Shown one piece after another: positions 34,336 to 40,473 of a stretch of DNA of 40,473 nt. A model generated the notes under the pieces. That model did no database searches. It was not told the origin of the DNA and saw only the letters and a program-made list of their open reading frames with translations. This DNA comes from Rhizobium alarense (lineage in GTDB: Bacteria > Pseudomonadota > Alphaproteobacteria > Rhizobiales > Rhizobiaceae): the NCBI RefSeq assembly GCF_021555155.1, contig NZ_JAKGBU010000019.1:23252-63724 (forward strand). Direction: 5' to 3'. Every line of letters starts with the position of its first letter. The first letter of the stretch is position 1. The translations under genes and the position numbers were made by a program.

Positions 34336-36243
34336 ATGAGCAAGGGTTATGCCGAGGCCTACCAGGCCTGGCGGGAGGATCCGCAGCGGTTCTGGGGCGA
34401 GGCCGCACTGGCGATTGCGTGGTTTCAGGATCCGGCCGTCGCCTTCGACGGCGCGGCCGGCATCTACGGCCGGTGGTTTCCGGATGGCATCACCAATGCC
34501 TGCTACAACTGCCTCGACCGCCATGTCATTGCCGGACGCGGTGATCAACCGGCGCTGATCTACGACAGCCCCGTCACCGGCGTGAAACAGACATTCAGCT
34601 ACAGCGAGATGCTGGAGAGCGTCGCCACCTTCACGGCCGTGCTGGCGGACAAGGGTGTTGCGGCCGGGGATCGCGTCATCATCTACATGCCGATGATCCC
34701 GGAAGCGGTCGTCGCCATGCTTGCCTGCGCCCGCATCGGGGCCATTCACTCCGTCGTCTTCGGTGGCTTCGCGGCGAGCGAGCTGGCGGCACGCATCGAC
34801 GATTCCGCCGCGCGCGTCGTCGTTTCGGCAAGCTGCGGCCTGGAGCCCGGCCGGGTCGTTGCCTACAAGCCGTTGCTCGACGCGGCGATCGCGCTTGCCA
34901 GACACAAACCGGAAACCTGCATCGTCCTCCAGCGGCCGCAATGTGCAGCCGACCTCCTGCCGGGGCGCGACTTCGATTTCAAGACGCTGATCGCGGAGAC
35001 GGCGGCGGCGGACAGGACGGCGGATTGCGTGCCGGTTGCCGCGACCCATCCGCTCTACATTCTCTACACGTCGGGGACGACGGGGCAGCCGAAAGGCGTC
35101 GTGCGCGACACCGGCGGCTATCTCGTGGCGCTCGCCTGGAGCATGCGCCACCTCTACGACATCCGCCCGGGCGAGGTCTTCTGGACCGCCTCCGACATAG
35201 GATGGGTGGTCGGCCATTCCTATATCGTCTACGGACCCTTGCTAAACGGCAGCACGACGATCCTCTACGAGGGCAAGCCGGTTGGCACACCGGACGCCGG
35301 TGCTTTCTGGCGGGTGATCTCGGAGCACAAGGCCGTGGCGCTGTTCACGGCGCCCACCGCTTTTCGCGCGATTCGCAAGGAGGACCCGGACGGCCGGGAG
35401 ATCGACCGCTACGATGTGGCGACGCTGCGGACGCTTTTTCTTGCCGGGGAGCGCGCCGACCCGGATACGCTCGCCTGGGCGGAAGCAAAGCTCGGTGTGC
35501 CGGTCGTGGACCACTGGTGGCAGACGGAAACGGGCTGGGCGATCGCCGGCAATCCGGTCGGCCTCGGCATGCTGCCCGTGAAACACGGCTCGCCGACCGT
35601 GCCCATGCCGGGCTACGACATCCACGTTCTGGACGACACGGGACATGTGGTGGGAGCCGGAACGCTCGGCAATATCGCCGTTCGGCTGCCCCTGCCGCCC
35701 GGCTGCCTGCCGACCTTCTGGAAGGCGGACGAGCGGTTCCACGCAGCATGTCTCGCGGAATTTCCGGGCTATTACCGGACGGCTGACGCCGGCTATGTCG
35801 ATGCGGATGGCTACGTCTTCGTCATGGCGCGCACGGACGACATCATCAACGTTGCCGGTCACCGCCTTTCGACAGGCGCCATGGAAGAGGTTTGCGCCAG
35901 CCACCCGGACGTTGCCGAATGCGCCGTCATCGGCATCGCCGATCCGGTCAAGGGGCAGATTCCGGCCGGCTTCCTCGTGTTGAACAACGGTGTTTCACGT
36001 GAATCATCCGGGATCGAGCGGGAAGTCGTGGCGTTGGTGCGCGAGCGGATCGGCCCCGTTGCCGCCTTCAAGACCGTGATCTGCGTGAAACGCCTGCCGA
36101 AGACGCGCTCCGGCAAGATCCTGCGCGGCACGATGCAGAAGATCGCCGACCGCCAGGACTGGAAGATGCCGGCGACGATCGACGATCCCGCGGTGCTGGA
36201 CGAGATCGCCGCGGCGCTGCTGGACCGGCATATCGGCGCGTGA
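34336..36243 (+). CDS. prpE: Propionyl-CoA synthetase (PrpE type)
   Basis: This is an acyl-CoA synthetase of the ANL superfamily that activates propionate (or another short acid) to the CoA thioester via an acyl-adenylate. The 635 residues carry the AMP-binding loop YTSGTTGQPKGV, the WWQTETGW motif, YRTADAGYVDADGY and the C-terminal KTRSGKILRG whose last lysine is the usual acetylation switch. Two features separate PrpE from Acs: the shorter length and the early FPDGITNACYNCLDRHV block. The ATG at 34336 has a GGGAGGAA site. A parS-like 16-mer in the C-terminal domain gives the unusual loop NNGVSRESSGIE. A strong hairpin terminator follows. Confidence 0.93.
   Translation: MSKGYAEAYQAWREDPQRFWGEAALAIAWFQDPAVAFDGAAGIYGRWFPDGITNACYNCLDRHVIAGRGDQPALIYDSPVTGVKQTFSYSEMLESVATFTAVLADKGVAAGDRVIIYMPMIPEAVVAMLACARIGAIHSVVFGGFAASELAARIDDSAARVVVSASCGLEPGRVVAYKPLLDAAIALARHKPETCIVLQRPQCAADLLPGRDFDFKTLIAETAAADRTADCVPVAATHPLYILYTSGTTGQPKGVVRDTGGYLVALAWSMRHLYDIRPGEVFWTASDIGWVVGHSYIVYGPLLNGSTTILYEGKPVGTPDAGAFWRVISEHKAVALFTAPTAFRAIRKEDPDGREIDRYDVATLRTLFLAGERADPDTLAWAEAKLGVPVVDHWWQTETGWAIAGNPVGLGMLPVKHGSPTVPMPGYDIHVLDDTGHVVGAGTLGNIAVRLPLPPGCLPTFWKADERFHAACLAEFPGYYRTADAGYVDADGYVFVMARTDDIINVAGHRLSTGAMEEVCASHPDVAECAVIGIADPVKGQIPAGFLVLNNGVSRESSGIEREVVALVRERIGPVAAFKTVICVKRLPKTRSGKILRGTMQKIADRQDWKMPATIDDPAVLDEIAAALLDRHIGA
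35991..36006. promoter_or_regulatory. parS-like site 6 (inside prpE)
   Basis: TGTTTCACGTGAATCA, identical to site 2 and one base off consensus. It encodes GVSRESS in a surface loop of PrpE, about 15.8 kb right of the putative origin. Confidence 0.8.
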
Positions 36244-36271
36244 CCACCGCTGCGAACCGTTCCTGAAAAGT

Positions 36272-36299
36272 GAACCGGCCGGATTGTTCCGGCCGGTTC
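36272..36299. terminator. Bidirectional hairpin terminator between prpE and the DUF1013 gene
   Basis: GAACCGGCCGG/CCGGCCGGTTC (36272-36282 with 36289-36299) form eleven perfect pairs over a 6-base loop, in the 83-nt gap between the convergent genes. There is no long T-run on either side. Confidence 0.7.
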
Positions 36300-36326
36300 G
36301 CAATGCAATCGGAGTCGTCGTGACAA

Positions 36327-37031
36327 TCAGAAGCGCTGGTCGTCGTCCTCGTCGTCCCGGGGGGTCGACTTCAGCGACTTGAGCTTGGCGAAAACGGCGT
36401 CGGCGTCGATCTCCTTCTCCTCCTCGGGATCCGTGCCGTAGGGCAGCTTCTCGGTCTCGCGGGCGGATTCCAGTGTCGCGCCGAGCTCGGCGGCGGTCGG
36501 CAGCGGCCGGCCCTTCGAGGCCCGTTCCACCTCGAGGTCGAGATCGATCTGCGAGCAGAGGCCGAGCGTCACCGGGTCCATCGGCGTCAAGTTGGCAGAG
36601 TTCCAGTGGGTGCGCTCGCGGATCTGCTCGATCGTCGACTTGGTGGTGCCGACGAGACGCGAGATCTGCGCGTCCTTCAGTTCCGGATGGTTGCGCACCA
36701 GCCAGAGAATGGCGTTCGGGCGATCCTGACGTTTGGAAACCGGCGTATAGCGGGGGCCCTTGCGCTTGGATTCCGGCACGCGAACCTTCGGCTCGGAAAG
36801 CTTCAGCTTGTGATTCGGGTTGTTCTCGGCGCGGGCGATCTCATCGCGGGAAAGCTGACCGGTGGCAATCGGGTCGAGGCCCTTGATGCCCTGCGCCGAT
36901 TCGCCGTCGGCAATCGCCTTCACCTCGAGCGGGTGCAGCTTGCAGAACTGGGCGATCTGGTCAAACGACAGTGCCGTGTTGTCGACAAGCCAGACGGCCG
37001 TCGCCTTCGGCATGAGCAGTTGTTGAGCCAT
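36327..37031 (-). CDS. DUF1013 family protein, probable cell-cycle transcriptional regulator (TrcR-like)
   Basis: The 234-residue protein belongs to a family confined to alphaproteobacteria (DUF1013), for which I recall the name TrcR, a cell-cycle transcriptional regulator; I am not certain of that name. The N-terminal part (MPKATAVWLVDNTALSFDQIAQFCKLHPLEVKAIADGE) looks like a helix-turn-helix, a middle segment DRPNAILWLVRNHPELKDAQI with VGTTKSTIEQIRERTHW is a second helix-turn-helix-like unit, and the C-terminus is acidic (DDEDDDQRF). It is convergent with prpE and divergent from acs, with its own promoter region in the 223-nt gap. Function is inferred from the family name and motifs, not shown. 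Confidence 0.85.
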   Translation of the reverse strand: MAQQLLMPKATAVWLVDNTALSFDQIAQFCKLHPLEVKAIADGESAQGIKGLDPIATGQLSRDEIARAENNPNHKLKLSEPKVRVPESKRKGPRYTPVSKRQDRPNAILWLVRNHPELKDAQISRLVGTTKSTIEQIRERTHWNSANLTPMDPVTLGLCSQIDLDLEVERASKGRPLPTAAELGATLESARETEKLPYGTDPEEEKEIDADAVFAKLKSLKSTPRDDEDDDQRF

Positions 37032-37254
37032 GGATATAATCCTTCTGTCCGTCCGCGCCGGTGTCGCGGGCCGTGGGTATAAACCACTATGTTCCGGGAA
37101 ATCGGCCCTCTATAACGCCACTGTCGCAGAAATGCAATTCTTCAAGCAACGAATGACCTTTGTCTAATTGCCGGAATGGCTTGACCTGATATGAAGTGTC
37201 TCCATACACCGGGATTGGAGGAATGATCCCGCCTGCGTGCCTGAGGAGGAATTG

Positions 37255-39210
37255 ATGTCCGCAAAGACCTATCCGGTTCTGAAATCCGCAAAGAACCGTG
37301 CCCTGATCGACAATGAAACCTACCAGAAATGGTATCGCGAGAGCGTCGAGAACCCGGAGCGCTTCTGGGACAAACATGGCATGCGGATCGACTGGTTCAA
37401 GCCCTATACGAAGGTCAAGAACACCTCTTTCAAAGGGCGCGTCTCGATCAAGTGGTACGAGGACGGCGTCACCAATGTCTCCTACAACTGCATCGACCGG
37501 CACCTGAAGGCGCATGGCGACCAGGTGGCGATCATCTGGGAAGGCGACAACCCGTATATCGACAAGAAGATCACCTATAACGAGCTCTACGAGCATGTTT
37601 GCCGCATGGCGAACGTCATGAAGAAGCACGGGGTGAAAAAGGGCGACCGGGTCACGATCTATATGCCGATGATCCCCGAGGCCGCCTACGCGATGCTCGC
37701 CTGCGCGCGCATCGGTGCCATCCATTCCGTCGTCTTCGGCGGCTTTTCGCCCGATGCACTCGCCGGCCGCATCGTCGACTGCGAATCAACCTTCGTCATC
37801 ACATGCGACGAGGGCGTGCGCGGCGGCAAACCGATCCCGCTCAAGGAAAACACCGACACGGCGATCGACATTGCCGCCAAGCAGCATGTCATCGTCAACA
37901 AGGTGCTTGTCGTGCGCCGCACCGGCGGCAAGACGGGCTGGGCGCCGGGCCGCGATATCTGGCACCATCAGGAAGTGCTGACCGTGCCGCGCGATTGCCC
38001 GCCGGCCAGGATGAAGGCGGAAGACCCGCTCTTCATCCTCTACACGTCGGGTTCCACCGGCAAGCCGAAGGGCGTGTTGCACACGACGGCCGGCTATCTC
38101 GTTTATGCGTCGATGACTCACAAATATGTCTTCGACTACCAGGACGGCGACGTCTACTGGTGCACCGCGGACGTGGGCTGGGTCACCGGCCATTCCTACA
38201 TCGTCTACGGGCCGCTCGCGAACCGCGCGACGACGTTGATGTTCGAAGGCGTGCCCAACTTCCCGGATGCAGGCCGCTTCTGGGAGGTGGTCGACAAGCA
38301 CAAGGTCAACACCTTCTACACGGCGCCGACGGCGATCCGTGCGCTGATGGGCGCCGGCGAGGCCTTCGTGAAACGGTCCTCGCGCTCGTCGCTGCGCCTG
38401 CTCGGATCGGTCGGCGAGCCGATCAACCCGGAAGCCTGGGAATGGTACTATCACACAGTCGGCGAGGGACGCTCGCCCATCGTCGACACCTGGTGGCAGA
38501 CGGAAACCGGCGGCATCCTGATCACCCCCCTCCCCGGCGCCACTGACCTCAAGCCGGGCTCCGCGACGCGACCCTTCTTCGGCGTGAAGCCGCAGCTCGT
38601 CGACAACGAGGGCAACGTGCTGGAAGGAGCCGCCGACGGCAACCTCTGCATCGCCGACAGCTGGCCCGGGCAGATGCGCACGGTCTACGGCGATCACAAG
38701 CGCTTCATCGAGACCTATTTCTCCACCTACAAGGGCACGTATTTCACCGGCGATGGCTGCCGGCGGGACGAGGATGGCTATTACTGGATCACCGGGCGCG
38801 TCGACGACGTGCTGAACATCTCGGGCCACCGTCTCGGCACGGCGGAAATCGAATCGGCGCTCGTGTCGCACCACCTCGTCTCGGAGGCCGCGGTCGTCGG
38901 CTATCCGCACAGCCTCAAGGGTCAGGGCATCTATTGCTACGTGTCGCTGATGGCCGGCGAAACGGGCAGCGACGAGCTGCGCCAGGATCTGGTCAAGCAC
39001 GTGCGAAAGGAGATCGGACCGATCGCGACACCCGACAAGATCCAGTTCGCGCCGGGCCTGCCGAAGACGCGCTCCGGCAAGATCATGCGCCGGATTCTTC
39101 GCAAGATCGCGGAGGACGATTTCGGCGCGCTCGGCGATACGTCGACGCTGGCCGATCCCGCGGTTGTCGACGATCTCATCGCCAACCGCCAGAACAAGGC
39201 TGCCGGCTGA
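37255..39210 (+). CDS. acs: Acetyl-CoA synthetase
   Basis: Acs activates acetate to acetyl-CoA in two steps through acetyl-adenylate. The 651 residues match the standard length. Motifs are [15 protein letters not shown] (AMP binding), TWWQTETGG, the [21 protein letters not shown] segment, [18 protein letters not shown] and [16 protein letters not shown] with the acetylation-switch lysine. The ATG at 37255 has GAGGAGGAA right upstream; the in-frame GTG at 37237 would overlap that site. It is the second ANL synthetase within 3 kb (prpE is the first). A hairpin terminator follows. Confidence 0.97.
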   Translation: MSAKTYPVLKSAKNRALIDNETYQKWYRESVENPERFWDKHGMRIDWFKPYTKVKNTSFKGRVSIKWYEDGVTNVSYNCIDRHLKAHGDQVAIIWEGDNPYIDKKITYNELYEHVCRMANVMKKHGVKKGDRVTIYMPMIPEAAYAMLACARIGAIHSVVFGGFSPDALAGRIVDCESTFVITCDEGVRGGKPIPLKENTDTAIDIAAKQHVIVNKVLVVRRTGGKTGWAPGRDIWHHQEVLTVPRDCPPARMKAEDPLFILYTSGSTGKPKGVLHTTAGYLVYASMTHKYVFDYQDGDVYWCTADVGWVTGHSYIVYGPLANRATTLMFEGVPNFPDAGRFWEVVDKHKVNTFYTAPTAIRALMGAGEAFVKRSSRSSLRLLGSVGEPINPEAWEWYYHTVGEGRSPIVDTWWQTETGGILITPLPGATDLKPGSATRPFFGVKPQLVDNEGNVLEGAADGNLCIADSWPGQMRTVYGDHKRFIETYFSTYKGTYFTGDGCRRDEDGYYWITGRVDDVLNISGHRLGTAEIESALVSHHLVSEAAVVGYPHSLKGQGIYCYVSLMAGETGSDELRQDLVKHVRKEIGPIATPDKIQFAPGLPKTRSGKIMRRILRKIAEDDFGALGDTSTLADPAVVDDLIANRQNKAAG

Positions 39211-39218
39211 CCGCCTTC

Positions 39219-39244
39219 GGCGGGCCCAGGATGATGGGCCCGCC
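39219..39244. terminator. Hairpin terminator after acs
   Basis: GGCGGGCCCA/TGGGCCCGCC (39219-39228 with 39235-39244) form ten perfect pairs over a 6-base loop, in the 53-nt gap between the convergent acs and nuclease genes. Confidence 0.65.
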
Positions 39245-39263
39245 ACATTGTCCAGGCGCTCGG

Positions 39264-39719
39264 TCAACAGGATGCGGGCGCCTTGCGGCCTCCGTCGTAG
39301 GACACCGCCAATCCGGCTGCGCGCAAATCATGAGCCGGATTCAGTCCACCATCAAACGCGACGGTGGCAACGATACGTCCGAAATACTTGTCGCCTTCTA
39401 TGTCCGTCAGCGTCACGCGGCCGTGTTTTCCGGCCATCCACACCAGGCGGTCACGCGCGGCTTTCGCCGCTGCCCGCACCGCCGGGCAGCGGGCGCGCAG
39501 TTCCGGCGTATCGATGTCGCGCAGCCGCACATAGACTTCGACGCGCTGTTGCGGCCAGGGTCTCGCGGAGACCAGGAGCGTATCTCCGTCAATGATGCGC
39601 AGAATGTCCGCCTCGACAGGCCCGGCGATTCGCTCACCGGCCCGAGCGCCCGTTCCGCCGAGAAGGACAGCGGCGAGAAACCAGGCAAATATCGACAACA
39701 GGCAGCGACGCGATGGCAT
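39264..39719 (-). CDS. Secreted thermonuclease (SNase-like) family protein
   Basis: The 151-residue product has a signal peptide (LLSIFAWFLAAVLLGG, likely cut after ARA near residue 27) and one staphylococcal-nuclease-like domain. Residues matching the catalytic set are present: D44/D46 in RIIDGDTL, R67 and E73 in VRLRDIDTPE, and R115 in KYFGRIVA. A periplasmic or secreted Ca2+-dependent nuclease is the best call. Cysteine residues at 78 and the C-terminus could form a disulfide. It is convergent with acs and 88 nt downstream of the DUF1674 gene on the same strand. Confidence 0.85.
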   Translation of the reverse strand: MPSRRCLLSIFAWFLAAVLLGGTGARAGERIAGPVEADILRIIDGDTLLVSARPWPQQRVEVYVRLRDIDTPELRARCPAVRAAAKAARDRLVWMAGKHGRVTLTDIEGDKYFGRIVATVAFDGGLNPAHDLRAAGLAVSYDGGRKAPASC

Positions 39720-39807
39720 TTGAGGAATTTATTCCATAATTGTTGCCAAAACAATAGGAATAAAATCAAAACCGGAAGGCTTGCCCGACCGGATGCCTTG
39801 GTCGTGC

Positions 39808-40008
39808 CTAGAAGTCGATGGCGCGGCCGTTGATTTCCCAATCGCCGAAACGGGCCGGGTCAGCGCCGCCGCGGCCGCCGAACTCGGGCGCCGGCGACGC
39901 GGGGGCCAAGTCCTTCCGGCGTTCTTCGGCTTCCTTCAGCGCCCGCGCGGCGGCGGGGCTGAGAATTCGCCGTGTCTTCGTTTCGCTATTGTCGTTGTCG
40001 CTCTGCAT
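39808..40008 (-). CDS. DUF1674 family protein (SDHAF4-like)
   Basis: This small protein of 66 residues ends in FGGRGGADPARFGDWEINGRAIDF, the signature of DUF1674, which in mitochondria is SDHAF4, a succinate dehydrogenase assembly factor. The N-terminal half is a charged helix (SPAAARALKEAEERRKDLA). The short length is normal. A bacterial role in maturing succinate dehydrogenase flavoprotein is inferred by homology only. It is divergent from htpX; the 132 nt between them contain a parS-like site. Confidence 0.85.
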   Translation of the reverse strand: MQSDNDNSETKTRRILSPAAARALKEAEERRKDLAPASPAPEFGGRGGADPARFGDWEINGRAIDF

Positions 40009-40090
40009 TGCGGGCTCGTTGCGCTCGGATATTGAAGACTTCCGCCTGATTACCCATCATATAGGCGCGAGGGAAGAGCGGAAAACCCGC

Positions 40091-40106
40091 TGATTCACGT
40101 GAAACA
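40091..40106. promoter_or_regulatory. parS-like site 7 (upstream of htpX)
   Basis: TGATTCACGTGAAACA, identical to site 3 and one base off consensus. It lies in the DUF1674-htpX gap, about 20 kb right of the putative origin. Confidence 0.82.
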
Positions 40107-40140
40107 CTTCGGTGCCGGTCGTCAAGGAGCACAGATCGCC

Positions 40141-40473
40141 ATGAATATCGTTCGTACAGCCATGCTGCTTGCCTTCATGACGGCGCTGTTCATGGGCATC
40201 GGTCTTCTCATCGGCGGCAAGGGCGGCATGATGATCGCTCTTCTCGTGGCCGTCGCCATGAACTTCTTCTCCTACTGGAATTCCGACCGCATGGTGCTTT
40301 CCATGTACGGGGCGAAGGAGGTCGATGAACGCACCGCGCCGGAATATTACGGCATCGTGCGCGATCTCGCGACGAATGCCGGCCTGCCCATGCCGCGGGT
40401 CTATGTGATCGACAGCGACCAGCCGAATGCGTTTGCGACGGGCCGCAACCCGCAAAACGCTGCCGTGGCCGCC
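40141..40473 (+). CDS. htpX: HtpX-type membrane zinc metalloprotease, C-terminal part cut off
   Basis: HtpX is an inner-membrane protease involved in quality control of membrane proteins. The 111 visible residues show the N-terminal hydrophobic hairpin ([21 protein letters not shown] and [17 protein letters not shown]), then [19 protein letters not shown] and [20 protein letters not shown], all typical of HtpX. The HExxH zinc motif, which follows shortly after this segment in the family, is beyond the window edge. An AAGGAG ribosome site lies 10 nt ahead of the ATG. Confidence 0.95.
   Translation, partial: MNIVRTAMLLAFMTALFMGIGLLIGGKGGMMIALLVAVAMNFFSYWNSDRMVLSMYGAKEVDERTAPEYYGIVRDLATNAGLPMPRVYVIDSDQPNAFATGRNPQNAAVAA

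Noticed and set aside
35991-36006. PrpE C-terminal loop as a sign of foreign insertion
   Set aside because: The odd residues are explained by the parS 16-mer and the frame continues normally with conserved C-terminal motifs.
37786-39267. 493-codon minus-strand frame opposite acs
   Set aside because: Shadow of acs, whose motifs and ribosome site are clear.

Overview
The window is a stretch of a GC-rich alphaproteobacterial chromosome, most likely from the Rhizobiaceae (Hyphomicrobiales). The reasons are the gene set and order (gyrB; ppsR-maf-aroE-coaE-dnaQ; hemE-hemJ; rho; mnmE-mnmG-rsmG-parA-parB; holA-lptE-leuS), alphaproteobacterial families such as DUF1013 and DUF1674, GANTC sites in the putative origin, and ABC sugar import with 2-keto-3-deoxy-sugar-type catabolism. 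The assignment rests on reading the sequence, not on a database search.

Left part (1-9.6 kb), accessory metabolism. A leftward sugar-uptake operon runs aldo/keto reductase, FucU-type mutarotase, periplasmic sugar-binding protein, sugar ABC ATPase (cut by the window edge). It is divergent from an unusual GntR regulator with two winged-helix domains in tandem. Convergent with the regulator lies a second leftward group: PLP decarboxylase, succinate-semialdehyde-type dehydrogenase and HpaI-type aldolase. The best guess is uptake and oxidative, non-phosphorylating breakdown of a deoxy-sugar such as L-fucose, ending in pyruvate plus an aldehyde. A nitroreductase and a free-standing Ada zinc domain follow on the other strand.

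Middle (9.6-19.8 kb), leftward housekeeping genes: gyrB, then an overlapping set (Tim44-like protein, MltA, Smr protein, XRE regulator), the rightward pair fxsA-secB, and the tightly packed leftward group ppsR-maf-aroE-coaE-dnaQ.

Origin (19,842-20,239). This is the only gene-free stretch over 300 bases. It holds one perfect and one relaxed-consensus DnaA box, weaker ones, three GANTC sites and an AT-rich segment next to hemE, so it is a strong oriC candidate. Genes point mostly away from it on both sides, as expected for co-orientation with replication forks.

Right part (20.2-40.5 kb): hemE-hemJ, rho, mnmE, mnmG, rsmG, parA, parB rightward; holA, lptE, leuS leftward; then yggS, propionyl-CoA synthetase, a DUF1013 regulator, acetyl-CoA synthetase, a secreted nuclease, a DUF1674 (SdhE/SDHAF4-like) protein and the start of htpX. 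Seven copies of a parS-like 16-mer (TGTTTCACGTGAAACA with 1-2 differences) are spread from 14.1 to 40.1 kb, several inside coding sequence. With parAB in the window, this is an origin-proximal chromosome-partition region.

No tRNA, rRNA, CRISPR array, transposase or prophage gene was seen.
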